Shown piece after piece: positions 29,229 through 44,527 of a DNA stretch of 64,000 nt. The notes under the pieces are model-generated. The model searched no databases and was not told where the DNA came from. It saw nothing but the letters and a program-made list of their open reading frames with translations. Within the stretch, counting starts at the first letter, position 1. Each line of letters begins with the position of its first letter. Source of the DNA: Brachybacterium vulturis (GTDB taxonomy: Bacteria > Actinomycetota > Actinomycetes > Actinomycetales > Dermabacteraceae). The stretch spans positions 1,488,001 through 1,552,000 of the forward strand of contig NZ_CP023563.1 in NCBI RefSeq assembly GCF_002407185.1. The letters run 5' to 3'. The position numbers were made by a program, and so were the translations under genes.

Positions 29229-29301
29229 AGGGCAGTGGCGCAATTGGTAGCGCAGCGGTCTCCAAAACCGCAGGTTGCAGGTTCGAGCCCTGTCTGCCCT
29301 G
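29229..29301 (+). tRNA. trnW: tRNA-Trp (anticodon CCA)
   Basis: 73 bases. Acceptor stem AGGGCAG (29229-29235) pairs with CTGCCCT (29294-29300), discriminator G; anticodon arm GCGGT-CTCCAAA-ACCGC gives anticodon CCA; T-arm GCAGG-TTCGAGC-CCTGT. The 3' CCA is not encoded. This is the usual location in actinobacteria, just before secE. Confidence 0.96.
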
Positions 29302-29363
29302 CCGGTCCGGTCGGGATCATCCGATCGGATGCGGATGACCTCGACGAGATCGGACAGCCCAGA

Positions 29364-29630
29364 GTGAACTCCAGCCAGAACGCCCCGTCGACGCCCACCG
29401 GTGCCGACGCCCAGGGCTCCGGGTCGAAGAACCCGTTCCTGGCGATCGGTCTGTTCATCCGCCAGGTCATCGCGGAGCTGAGGAAGGTCGTCGTCCCGAC
29501 GCGGCGGGAACTGATCCTGTACTCGATCACGGTCCTGATGTTCGTCGTCTTCATGATCCTGCTGATCTTCGGCCTCGACGCCGTGTTCAGCTGGCTGTCC
29601 AGGATCGCCTTCACGGTCCCCGACCTGTGA
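29364..29630 (+). CDS. secE: Preprotein translocase subunit SecE
   Basis: 88 residues. Single-helix SecE of the SecYEG channel: conserved amphipathic segment [20 protein letters not shown] followed by one membrane helix (about 55-75). The N-terminal 30 residues are polar. The frame is open back into the tRNA, but GTG 29364 is the only reasonable start, as the earlier frame reads tRNA sequence. No strong SD is seen. nusG follows after 79 bases. Confidence 0.94.
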   Translation: MNSSQNAPSTPTGADAQGSGSKNPFLAIGLFIRQVIAELRKVVVPTRRELILYSITVLMFVVFMILLIFGLDAVFSWLSRIAFTVPDL

Positions 29631-29709
29631 GCCGCGGGCCGTCCCGCCGCCCCGCACACCGCACCGTGACCGATCAGTTCCACGCCGCCAGGAAGGCAGG
29701 TTCCCGCCG

Positions 29710-30627
29710 ATGAGCGATCAGACCTCTACCCCCGACGAGTCCTACGAGCACCTCGACGACTCCCTCTCGTTCTCCTCCTCCGCCGTGGACCCCGCGCCGC
29801 AGAGCGCCGACGCGCCCGCGGGCACGAACGACGCCACGAACGACGAGGAGCCCGCGGTCGCCGCCGCACCGGTCGACGAGGCCGCGCCCGCCGTGGAGGA
29901 CGCGGCCGCCGAGGACTCCGAGGCGGGCACCGCCGACGAGGCGGAGGCGGTCGAGGATGCCGCCGAGGGCGAGTTCGCCGAGGGTGAGGACGCTGACGCC
30001 GCCGAGGAGCCCGCGGAGGAGGACCCGCTGGTGCAGCTGAAGCGCCACCTGCGCTCCGCCCCCGGCGAGTGGTACGTCATCCACTCCTACTCCGGTCACG
30101 AGAACCGCGTGAAGACCCAGCTGGCCACGCGCACCGAGACCCAGGACATGGAGGAGTACATCTTCGAGTCCCAGGTCCCGATGGAGGATGCGACCGAGGT
30201 CAAGAACGGCCAGAAGAAGATCGTCCGCCGCGTCCGCGTGCCCGGGTACGTGCTGGTCCGCATGGATCTGACCACCGAGTCCTGGCGAGTCGTGCGCGAC
30301 ACCCCCGGCGTGACCGGATTCGTGGGCAACGCGACCGACCCGACGCCGCTGAGCTTCGACGAGATCTTCTCCATGCTCGAGCCGTCCGTCGGCCTGCCGG
30401 AGAAGAAGCGGGCCTCGGGCGCCGGTGCGGGCAAGGCCGCCGCCGCGCAGAAGGTCCCCGATTTCCAGGTCGGCGAGTCCGTCACCGTCATGGACGGTCC
30501 CTTCGAGACCATGCCGGCCACCATCTCCGAGATCCACTCGGAGTCCCAGAAGCTCCAGGTCCTGGTGTCCATCTTCGGACGCGAGACCCCGGTCGAGCTG
30601 GCGTTCGACCAGGTCGCCAAGATCTGA
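29710..30627 (+). CDS. nusG: Transcription termination/antitermination factor NusG
   Basis: 305 residues. Binds RNA polymerase to modulate elongation and links it to ribosomes or Rho. The NGN domain starts at [16 protein letters not shown] (120 onward); a disordered Ala/Gly/Lys linker ([15 protein letters not shown]) leads to the KOW domain ([15 protein letters not shown] to DQVAKI). The first 110 residues are an acidic Ala/Glu/Asp extension, longer than in E. coli but common in actinobacteria. The last 15 bases including the stop codon are duplicated in tandem immediately downstream. Confidence 0.95.
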   Translation: MSDQTSTPDESYEHLDDSLSFSSSAVDPAPQSADAPAGTNDATNDEEPAVAAAPVDEAAPAVEDAAAEDSEAGTADEAEAVEDAAEGEFAEGEDADAAEEPAEEDPLVQLKRHLRSAPGEWYVIHSYSGHENRVKTQLATRTETQDMEEYIFESQVPMEDATEVKNGQKKIVRRVRVPGYVLVRMDLTTESWRVVRDTPGVTGFVGNATDPTPLSFDEIFSMLEPSVGLPEKKRASGAGAGKAAAAQKVPDFQVGESVTVMDGPFETMPATISEIHSESQKLQVLVSIFGRETPVELAFDQVAKI

Positions 30628-30642
30628 GTCGCCAAGATCTGA
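30613..30642 (+). repeat. 15-bp tandem duplication at the nusG stop
   Basis: GTCGCCAAGATCTGA is repeated exactly at 30613-30627 and 30628-30642. The first copy ends the gene; the second repeats VAKI-stop out of use. It is a recent-looking slippage duplication. Confidence 0.95.
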
Positions 30643-30646
30643 GCGG

Positions 30647-30668
30647 CGCGCGGCCGCCCGGCCGCGCG
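30647..30668 (+). terminator. GC hairpin between nusG and rplK
   Basis: CGCGCGGCC (30647-30655), loop GCCC, GGCCGCGCG (30660-30668). There is a perfect nine-pair stem without U-run. It may reduce read-through from secE-nusG into rplKA. Confidence 0.45.
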
Positions 30669-30826
30669 AGTACGACCAGGATCACCCCCGATCCCGGTCG
30701 ACGCCGCCGCGACGTGCAGGTAGCGTCGCATCCCGGACCTGTCCCCGCCGCGTGCGGGAACGGGCCCTGCAGTGGGAGGAGCGCGTGATGAGCTCCGCCC
30801 GGACCACACCACAGTAAGGAAGAGCA

Positions 30827-31258
30827 ATGGCTCCCAAGAAGAAGATCGCGAGCGTCATCAAGCTCCAGATCCAGGCCGGCCAGGCCACACCTGCGCCGCC
30901 CGTGGGTCCCGCGCTCGGCGCTGCCGGCGTGAACATGATGGAGTTCGTGAAGGCCTACAACGATCGCACCGCCGATCAGCGTGGCAACATCATCCCGGTC
31001 GAGATCACGGTCTACGAGGACCGCTCGTTCACCTTCATCACGAAGACCCCGCCGGCCGCAGAGCTCATCAAGAAGGCCGCCGGCCTCCAGAAGGGCTCCG
31101 CCGTCCCGCACACCGACAAGGTCGGCACGATCACCCAGGCACAGGTCCGCGAGATCGCGGAGACCAAGATGCCTGATCTGAACGCGAACGACATGGAGGC
31201 CGCGGCGAAGATCGTCGAGGGCACCGCTCGTTCCATGGGCATCACGGTGGAGGGCTGA
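30827..31258 (+). CDS. rplK: 50S ribosomal protein L11
   Basis: 143 residues, full length. [27 protein letters not shown] and the C-terminal rRNA-binding domain ([12 protein letters not shown]) are typical. L11 forms the GTPase-associated centre with 23S rRNA, is needed for RelA activation and is the thiostrepton site; the proline-rich hinge is intact. AAGGAAGAG precedes the ATG. rplA follows after four bases. Confidence 0.97.
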   Translation: MAPKKKIASVIKLQIQAGQATPAPPVGPALGAAGVNMMEFVKAYNDRTADQRGNIIPVEITVYEDRSFTFITKTPPAAELIKKAAGLQKGSAVPHTDKVGTITQAQVREIAETKMPDLNANDMEAAAKIVEGTARSMGITVEG

Positions 31259-31262
31259 GGAC

Positions 31263-31982
31263 ATGGGTTTCCGTAGCAAGGCATACAAGAACGGTGCAGC
31301 CCTGATCGAAGAGGGCCGCGCATACACCCCGCTGGACGCGCTGCGTCTGGCGCAGAAGTCCTCCCCGGCCAAGTTCGATGCCTCGGTCGAGGTCTCGATG
31401 CGCCTGGGTGTGGATCCCCGCAAGGCGGACCAGATGGTGCGCGGCACCGTCAACCTGCCCAACGGCACCGGCAAGACCGCCCGCGTCATCGTCTTCGCGA
31501 CCGGTGCGCAGGCCGAGGCCGCGCTCGCGGCCGGCGCCGACGAGGTCGGCGACGACGATCTGATCGAGAAGGTCGCCGGCGGCTGGACCGACTTCGATGC
31601 GGCCGTGGCCACGCCGAACCTGATGGGCAAGGTCGGCAAGCTGGGCCGCGTGCTCGGCCCCCGCGGCCTCATGCCGAACCCCAAGACCGGCACCGTCACC
31701 ATGGACGTGACCAAGGCCGTGTCCGACATCAAGGGCGGCAAGATCGAGTTCCGCACCGACCGTGCGGCCAACCTGCACTACATCGTCGGGAAGGTCTCCT
31801 TCTCCGACCAGCAGCTGGCCGAGAACTACGTCGCCGCGCTCGACGAGATCCTGCGTCTGAAGCCGTCCGCCTCCAAGGGTCGCTACATCGAGAAGATCAC
31901 GGTGTCCACCACCATGGGCCCCGGCATCCCGGTCGACGTGAACCGCACCCGCAACCTCCTCGAGGAGACCGACGAGGCCTGA
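31263..31982 (+). CDS. rplA: 50S ribosomal protein L1
   Basis: 239 residues. L1 of the mobile L1 stalk, which guides deacylated tRNA out of the E site and in many bacteria represses its own rplKA mRNA. Conserved [16 protein letters not shown] and [15 protein letters not shown] are clear. GAGG precedes ATG 31263; it is translationally close to rplK. A hairpin ends the unit at 32021. Confidence 0.97.
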   Translation: MGFRSKAYKNGAALIEEGRAYTPLDALRLAQKSSPAKFDASVEVSMRLGVDPRKADQMVRGTVNLPNGTGKTARVIVFATGAQAEAALAAGADEVGDDDLIEKVAGGWTDFDAAVATPNLMGKVGKLGRVLGPRGLMPNPKTGTVTMDVTKAVSDIKGGKIEFRTDRAANLHYIVGKVSFSDQQLAENYVAALDEILRLKPSASKGRYIEKITVSTTMGPGIPVDVNRTRNLLEETDEA

Positions 31983-32020
31983 TCCCCGGCCTTCCGGTCA
32001 CCCCGACGGTGCACCCATGG

Positions 32021-32050
32021 CGCCCCGCTCACCCCACGGTGGGCGGGGCG
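32021..32050 (+). terminator. Terminator after rplKA
   Basis: CGCCCCGCTCACC (32021-32033), loop CCAC, GGTGGGCGGGGCG (32038-32050): 13 pairs with one G-T wobble. Confidence 0.7.
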
Positions 32051-32129
32051 TCGTCGTGCGCGGCGGTCCACCGCCCGGATGTGACGCAGAACGCCGCTCT
32101 CGGCGTGGCGTCGGCGCCCGTGCGTGGTC

Positions 32130-32375
32130 TAGTCTGGGTGCACCGAAGACCGCCGGTCGTCGTCCTCGACCTCGAGGATGATCGAAGAAATCCCTCCGGG
32201 ATGGCCTGCGCAGGTGAAGAAGCGATCGTCGCACGGTCGCCCCAGTCCGGCCCCGGCCGGAGCCCTCCGGGGCGGGGGAACTCGTGCGATCGGGGCCTCG
32301 ACACTTGCGTGTCGAGGCCTTTTCCGTTCCTGGGACGCCTTCACCCGGTGGCCAGAGACCTCTGGAAGGAGGGCC
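32130..32375 (+). promoter_or_regulatory. rplJ-rplL leader (L10 leader type) with -10 box
   Basis: A TAGTCT -10-like box (32130-32135) starts a leader of about 235 bases before rplJ. It is rich in stems (for example around GGCCCCGGCCGGAGCCCTCCGGGGC) and ends in a terminator-like hairpin. Long leaders bound by L10(L12) to repress rplJL are known across bacteria, so autoregulation is the likely role; the exact binding fold was not modelled. Confidence 0.6.
32294..32323 (+). terminator. Attenuator-like hairpin in the rplJ leader
   Basis: GGCCTCGACAC (32294-32304), loop TTGC, GTGTCGAGGCC (32309-32319), then TTTT. A perfect 11-pair stem with a U-run sits 53 bases before the rplJ start, which suggests premature termination as a control step. 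Confidence 0.75.
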
Positions 32376-32891
32376 ATGGCTAACCCCGAAAAGGTGGATG
32401 CCGTCTCGGAGATCGCGGAGCTGTTCCGCGAGTCCGATGCCGCTGTCATCACCGAGTATCGCGGGCTCAGCGTGGGGGATCTCAAGGAGCTTCGCCGCTC
32501 GTTGGGTTCCGAGACCACTTACGCCGTGGTGAAGAACACGCTCACGGAGATCGCCGCCCGCGAGGCCGGCATCACCGCCCTGGATGGCACGCTCAGCGGT
32601 CCGACCGCCATCGCGTTCATCAAGGGGGAGCCGGTGGGGCCCGCCAAGGCCCTGCGTGACTTCGCCAAGACCCACGAGCAGCTCGTGATCAAGTCCGGTT
32701 TCTTCGAGGGCGCCGCGCTCTCGAAGGAGGACGTCCAGAAGCTCGCGGACCTCGAGTCCCGCGAGGTCCTGCTGGCCAAGGCCGCCGGCGCCATGAAGGC
32801 GTCGATGTCCAAGGCCGCCGCCACGTTTGCGGCGCCGCTGTCGAAGGCAGCACGCACCGTGGACGCGCTGCGGGCCAAGCAGGAGGCCTGA
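32376..32891 (+). CDS. rplJ: 50S ribosomal protein L10
   Basis: 171 residues. L10 anchors the L12 dimers to the ribosome through its C-terminal helix and contacts 23S rRNA through its N-terminal part ([27 protein letters not shown]-like [12 protein letters not shown]). The Ala-rich tail ends in LRAKQEA. ATG 32376 with GGAAGGAGGG upstream is chosen; the open frame from 32178 runs through the leader. Confidence 0.96.
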   Translation: MANPEKVDAVSEIAELFRESDAAVITEYRGLSVGDLKELRRSLGSETTYAVVKNTLTEIAAREAGITALDGTLSGPTAIAFIKGEPVGPAKALRDFAKTHEQLVIKSGFFEGAALSKEDVQKLADLESREVLLAKAAGAMKASMSKAAATFAAPLSKAARTVDALRAKQEA

Positions 32892-33041
32892 GGGGCCCGA
32901 GCCTCTCAGCTCTCCGCCCCCACAGCCTCAGCGCTGTCCCCCGTGCCTCCTTCACCGGAAGCGCGATCCGCACGACCTGGCGCGCATGCGCCGTCTCACA
33001 CCGCAGGGACCCCGGTCCCGCCCATAGGAAGGAACGCCACC

Positions 33042-33431
33042 ATGGCTAAGCTCAGCAACGACGAGCTCATCGAAGCTTTCAAGGAAATGTCCCTCATCGA
33101 GCTCTCCGAGTTCGTGAAGCAGTTCGAGGACGTCTTCGACGTCACCGCTGCCGCCCCCGTGGCCGTCGCCGCTGCCGGTGGCGCCGCCGCCGGTGGCGAG
33201 GCCGAGGCCGAGGAGGAGCAGACCGAGTTCGACGTCATCCTCGACTCCGCCGGTTCCGCGAAGATCGCCGTCATCAAGGAGGTGCGCGCCCTCACCTCCC
33301 TCGGTCTGAAGGAGGCCAAGGCGCTCGTCGACGAGGCTCCCAAGGCTGTCCTCGAGGGCGTCAAGAAGGACGACGCCGAGGCTGCCAAGGTGAAGCTCGA
33401 GGAGGCCGGCGCGACCGCTTCCGTCAAGTGA
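33042..33431 (+). CDS. rplL: 50S ribosomal protein L7/L12
   Basis: 129 residues. N-terminal dimerisation helices ([21 protein letters not shown]), Ala/Gly hinge (about 43-57) and the C-terminal globular domain ([35 protein letters not shown]) that recruits translation factors. TAGGAAGGAA precedes ATG 33042. It forms the second gene of the rplJL unit and is followed by a strong terminator. Confidence 0.97.
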   Translation: MAKLSNDELIEAFKEMSLIELSEFVKQFEDVFDVTAAAPVAVAAAGGAAAGGEAEAEEEQTEFDVILDSAGSAKIAVIKEVRALTSLGLKEAKALVDEAPKAVLEGVKKDDAEAAKVKLEEAGATASVK

Positions 33432-33485
33432 TCTCCGGCGCGCCTGATGCGCGCGCCTGATCCGACGGCGGTCGCACTGCTGACG

Positions 33486-33520
33486 AAGGGCCGTCCCGCC
33501 TCTGCGGGACGGCCCTTCTG
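33486..33520 (+). terminator. Terminator after rplJL
   Basis: AAGGGCCGTCCCGC (33486-33499), loop CTCT, GCGGGACGGCCCTT (33504-33517), followed by CTG. A perfect 14-pair stem. Confidence 0.85.
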
Positions 33521-33787
33521 CATGCCCGCAGACCGGGATCCAGGCAGCGCGGCGCACGCAGCTGACGGGCTCTGACGTGGTGCGACACTCCGGGGGAGGG
33601 CCTGCCTGCTTGACTCCTGGAGGATTTCCCTTCATCATTTTTCCCATACGGAGCTGTTCCTGCCGCACGTGCCCGATGTGATGTCCCCGCCGGGCCGCTC
33701 GAGTCAGACAGGCAGGAGAGCACCGGGAGAACACCCGCGCCAGGCATATAGCGGCCGACGCGGATGGACTGGCCGCCGTCGCGAGCC

Positions 33788-33816
33788 TTGTGTCCATCCG
33801 CGTAGTCGTGTATGCT
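33788..33816 (+). promoter_or_regulatory. Promoter of rpoBC
   Basis: TTGTGT (33788-33793), 17-base spacer, TATGCT (33811-33816). The gap from 33521 to 33787 holds no gene; it has a short AT-rich patch near 33625-33645 of unknown use. The rpoB leader is about 120 bases. Confidence 0.7.
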
Positions 33817-33941
33817 CGTTCCTTGCGCCGTGTGCCTCCCGTCGGATCTGCCGCTCTGTTCTTGATCGTGCATGCTCCTTGGCCCTGATGGGTCGTTCAC
33901 CGCGCCTGGGATTCCGTCATCGGCCTGTGGAAGGACCCCCC

Positions 33942-37430
<3,489 letters not shown>

Positions 37431-37543
37431 GGGACGCGGGCTCGGGCCCGCCGGGAGCGGCCTCGCGCCGCTCCCGCCCCTGAGCCCCTCCCTCGACCCC
37501 CGTTCCCTCAGACACCACTCTTCCGATCGAGAGAAGGACACCT

Positions 37544-41428
<3,885 letters not shown>

Positions 41429-41481
41429 TCTCGCGCTGAGCGCGGGAGCTGCACCGCCCTGAGGCGCAGGCAGCGACCACA

Positions 41482-41525
41482 CGCCGCGGGGCGGTCCCAC
41501 TTCGGTGGGGCCGCCCCGCGGCGTT
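41482..41525 (+). terminator. Terminator after rpoBC
   Basis: CGCCGCGGGGCGGTCCCAC (41482-41500), TTCG tetraloop, GTGGGGCCGCCCCGCGGCG (41505-41523): 19 pairs with one wobble, followed by TTCTG. Confidence 0.88.
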
Positions 41526-41879
41526 CTGCGTGGGGGAGGGGCCGTGCCGAGGCCGGGACCGCTGACGCTCGGAGCGGTTCCGCTGTGCGCCAGGTCGCGC
41601 CCGGAGCCTCGAAAAGGGTCTCGGACGTGACCTGGCAGACGCAGATGTTCACGGGAGGGTAAAGCCCTCGTGGGCCCTTCCTCAAGGTCTCGCCCTGGCC
41701 CTTACGGAACCGCCCGAGTCGCGAAACCATGGCACCTGGCAGTTCCCACGCAAGCTTTCCTGCTGCGCCCCTGACAGGTGGCGCGCGCGTGCCGGAGCTG
41801 CAGGCCCCGCCCCGCGGGGTCCGAGGCTCAGGGAACGACACGCTACGCCGCAGGCTCGCGGCAGGATACAGGTGGACCA
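41526..41879 (+). other. Gene-free leader region upstream of rpfB
   Basis: 354 bases without a supportable gene. It holds GC-rich inverted repeats (CCCCGCCCCGCGGGG near 41810) and an AGGTGGA ribosome site at 41868-41874. In actinobacteria rpf genes often follow a c-di-AMP (ydaO) riboswitch, but I could not match its conserved blocks here. Confidence 0.5.
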
Positions 41880-43085
41880 GTGAAGAAGACCCCGTGGATC
41901 ATCGGCGCGGCGACCGTCTGCGTCGTCGCCATCGGCGGTGGCGGCACCGCCTTCGCCATGTCGAACGAGGCCCAGATCAATGTGTACGGCGAGCAGTCCT
42001 CGGTGCGCACCTTCGCCCAGCCCACCGTCGCGAACCTGCTCTCGGAGCAGGGCATCGAGGTCAAGGACACCGACCTGGTGGTGCCTGGCCTCGAGACGGT
42101 CGTCAGCGACGGCATGGAGATCCAGGTCATCCAGCGCACCCCGATCACGGTGACCGTGGACGGCGTCGCCCAGGAGCTGCTCACCACCGGTGACACCGTC
42201 GCCGATGTCCTCGAGGACGCCGAGTACGAGGCCGAGGGCGCGGCGATCACCCCCGCCCCCGAGACCAGCCTCGGCGAGACCGAGGGCGAGGTCGAGATCG
42301 TCACCCGCAAGATGGTCACCTTCGTGGGCCAGTACGGCCAGGACACCTTCGAGGTCACCGCACTGACGGTCGGGGACGCGATGGAGAAGGTCCTCGGACA
42401 CATCGAGGACACCGACACCGCCGACGTCCCCCGCGACACCCTGCTCGAGGACGGCGCCACCTACACGGTCCAGCGCGTCCGCGAGACCGAGCGCACCGAG
42501 ACCGAGAAGATCCCGTTCGAGACGAAGACCGTCGAGGACGACTCCCTGTACGAGGGCACCTCCAAGACCACCACCGAGGGCAAGGCCGGCACGGTCGAGA
42601 AGGTCTTCGCCGAGACCACCGTCGACGGCGAGGTCACCGAGTCCGAGCTGGTCTCTGAGGACGTCCTCACCGAGCCGGTCACCGAGGTCGTCGCCGAAGG
42701 CACCAAGGAGAAGCCCGCGCCCGAGCCCAAGCCCGAGCCGCGCTCCACCTCCAGCAAGTCCTCGCGCAGCTCCGACCGCGACTCCCGCAGCTCGAGCTCC
42801 AGCAGCTCCAGCTCGGCGAGCGCCCCGGCCGCGCCGTCCGGCGGGGTCTGGGATCGCCTGGCCCAGTGCGAGTCGGGCGGCAACTGGTCGATCAGCACCG
42901 GCAACGGCTTCTACGGCGGCCTGCAGTTCACCCACTCGACCTGGATCGCCTTCGGCGGCGGCAAGTACGCGAACAACGCCCACCATGCCAGCCGCTCCGC
43001 GCAGATCGAGATCGCCAAGAACGTCCAGGCCCGGCAGGGCTGGGGCGCCTGGCCGTCCTGCACCTCGCAGCTGGGGATCCGCTGA
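41880..43085 (+). CDS. rpfB: Resuscitation-promoting factor, RpfB type
   Basis: 401 residues, secreted or membrane-anchored muralytic protein that helps dormant cells resume growth. Signal/anchor helix (residues 1-25), three DUF348 repeats (about 33-200, starting INVYGEQSS, ITVTVDGVAQ and MVTFVGQYGQ), a G5 domain (about 205-285), a Ser-rich linker ([13 protein letters not shown]) and the transglycosylase-like RPF domain (about 324-401) with catalytic Glu331 in AQCESGGNW and a second cysteine in WPSCTS for the disulfide. GTG 41880 follows AGGTGGA; the frame open from 41778 has no signal. It is transcribed separately from rpoC and rpsL. Confidence 0.95.
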   Translation: MKKTPWIIGAATVCVVAIGGGGTAFAMSNEAQINVYGEQSSVRTFAQPTVANLLSEQGIEVKDTDLVVPGLETVVSDGMEIQVIQRTPITVTVDGVAQELLTTGDTVADVLEDAEYEAEGAAITPAPETSLGETEGEVEIVTRKMVTFVGQYGQDTFEVTALTVGDAMEKVLGHIEDTDTADVPRDTLLEDGATYTVQRVRETERTETEKIPFETKTVEDDSLYEGTSKTTTEGKAGTVEKVFAETTVDGEVTESELVSEDVLTEPVTEVVAEGTKEKPAPEPKPEPRSTSSKSSRSSDRDSRSSSSSSSSSASAPAAPSGGVWDRLAQCESGGNWSISTGNGFYGGLQFTHSTWIAFGGGKYANNAHHASRSAQIEIAKNVQARQGWGAWPSCTSQLGIR

Positions 43086-43239
43086 GCAGGGCTCTCCCGG
43101 CTTGACGGTCACCCCATCGCGCTCGAGCGCGTCGCGCACTGCGCGGCGCGCTCGTCGCGTCGGTACGCCCGTCGGGCCGGCGACGCAACTCGCCGGTCAC
43201 GTGGCGTCATGTGATCTGCGTCTGAACCGTCGGGAAGCT

Positions 43240-43269
43240 TTGACCGCATCGTGCGCCGCTCAGTAGACT
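43240..43269 (+). promoter_or_regulatory. Strong promoter of the str operon
   Basis: TTGACC (43240-43245), 18-base spacer, TAGACT (43264-43269). This is the best sigma-70-type match in the window and gives a leader of about 315 bases before rpsL. The bases between rpfB and this promoter (43086-43239) show only GC-rich palindromes such as GCGCTCGAGCGC. Confidence 0.78.
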
Positions 43270-43275
43270 GCAGGC

Positions 43276-43591
43276 GCGTCCGGAGTGCCCTCTGGTCGTG
43301 ACCCGGGACTGACCCATGGACCCTTCGGGGCCGCGGGGGACGTCCCCCGCGAGGAGCGGATCCTCGCGGCGTGCCCGAATACGGGTCGGAGGCCATGCCC
43401 GGCCTTCCTCCCGCAGGCACCGATCACGGTCCTCCAGGACGCCCGGCAGGTGCCATCACCTGACGGGCGGGTCGATCCGCAGAAGTTCCCGGGCCATGGG
43501 AGCGGCGCGTCGGGTCGCCGACCGTGAGAACGGTCGAAGTTGTCGATCTGCCGGTGCGAACAGCGCCGGTGGCCGAACAGGAAGAGAAGCA
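43276..43591 (+). promoter_or_regulatory. Structured 5' leader of rpsL-rpsG-fusA
   Basis: 316 gene-free bases. Two adjacent hairpins share bases and so exclude each other: GCGGGGGAC/GTCCCCCGC (43333-43350) and GCGAGGA-GCGGA-TCCTCGC (43349-43367). Such a layout suggests regulation of the str operon, but no known riboswitch or r-protein leader is recognised. Confidence 0.45.
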
Positions 43592-43966
43592 GTGCCCACT
43601 ATTCAGCAGTTGGTGCGCAAGGGGAGGGACGCCCGGTCGTCCTCCTCGAAGACGCCCGCGCTCCAGGGTTCGCCCCAGCGCCGCGGTGTCTGCACGCGCG
43701 TGTACACCCAGACCCCCAAGAAGCCGAACTCCGCGCTGCGCAAGATCGCGCGTGTGAAGCTCTCGACCGGCGTCGAGGTCACCGCCTACATCCCCGGAGA
43801 GGGCCACAACCTCCAGGAGCACTCGATCGTGCTCGTCCGCGGTGGTCGTGTGAAGGACCTGCCCGGCGTGCGCTACAAGATCGTGCGCGGCGCCCTGGAC
43901 ACCCAGTCCGTCAAGGGCCGCCAGCAGGCGCGCTCCCTCTACGGCGCGAAGAAGGAGAAGAAGTAA
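43592..43966 (+). CDS. rpsL: 30S ribosomal protein S12
   Basis: 124 residues. Decoding-centre protein. [11 protein letters not shown] start, [15 protein letters not shown] with Lys43, and [12 protein letters not shown] with Lys88, both wild type for streptomycin sensitivity. GTG 43592 follows GAAGAGAAG; the upstream frame is leader. Stop and rpsG start share one base (TAATG). Confidence 0.97.
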   Translation: MPTIQQLVRKGRDARSSSSKTPALQGSPQRRGVCTRVYTQTPKKPNSALRKIARVKLSTGVEVTAYIPGEGHNLQEHSIVLVRGGRVKDLPGVRYKIVRGALDTQSVKGRQQARSLYGAKKEKK

Positions 43967-44436
43967 TGCCTCGTAAGGGCCCCGCTCCCAAGCGCCACCT
44001 CGTCGTCGACCCGGTCTTCGGATCGCCGATCGTCACGCAGCTCATCAACAAGATCCTCCTGGACGGCAAGAAGACCGTCGCCGAGGGCATCGTCTACGGC
44101 GCGCTCGAGGGCGCCCGTGAGAAGAACGGCCAGGACCCGGTCGTCACCCTGAAGAAGGCGCTGGACAACATCCGGCCGTCGCTCGAGGTCCGCTCCCGCC
44201 GCGTCGGCGGTGCGACCTACCAGGTGCCGATCGAGGTCAAGCCCGGCCGCTCCACCACGCTGGCGCTGCGCTGGCTGGTCAGCTACTCCCGCGCCCGCCG
44301 CGAGAACACCATGACCGAGCGTCTGATGAACGAGATCCTGGACGCCTCCAACGGCCTCGGTGCCGCTGTCAAGCGTCGCGAGGACACCCACAAGATGGCC
44401 GAGTCCAACCGGGCCTTCGCTCACTACCGCTGGTGA
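43966..44436 (+). CDS. rpsG: 30S ribosomal protein S7
   Basis: 156 residues, standard length. Primary binder of the 16S rRNA 3' major domain; contains [10 protein letters not shown] start, [11 protein letters not shown] and [15 protein letters not shown]. In E. coli it represses the str operon by binding the rpsL-rpsG gap, but here that gap is absent (TAATG overlap), so feedback would have to act elsewhere. Confidence 0.97.
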   Translation: MPRKGPAPKRHLVVDPVFGSPIVTQLINKILLDGKKTVAEGIVYGALEGAREKNGQDPVVTLKKALDNIRPSLEVRSRRVGGATYQVPIEVKPGRSTTLALRWLVSYSRARRENTMTERLMNEILDASNGLGAAVKRREDTHKMAESNRAFAHYRW

Positions 44437-44527
44437 GTCCATGGTGGGGTCCGCCCGTCCGGGCGGACTCCACCGACTGTCCTTCGGCAGCTCCACCAGC
44501 ATCCGTTCTCCAGAAAGGCACAAGCCC

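Noticed and set aside
41526-41879. Possible c-di-AMP (ydaO) riboswitch before rpfB
   Set aside because: The position is right for actinobacterial rpf genes, but I could not find the conserved GGGGA and CCGAAACC-type blocks in the proper order. A covariance search would settle it.
43592-43966. Streptomycin-resistance changes in rpsL
   Set aside because: Lys43 and Lys88 are wild type.
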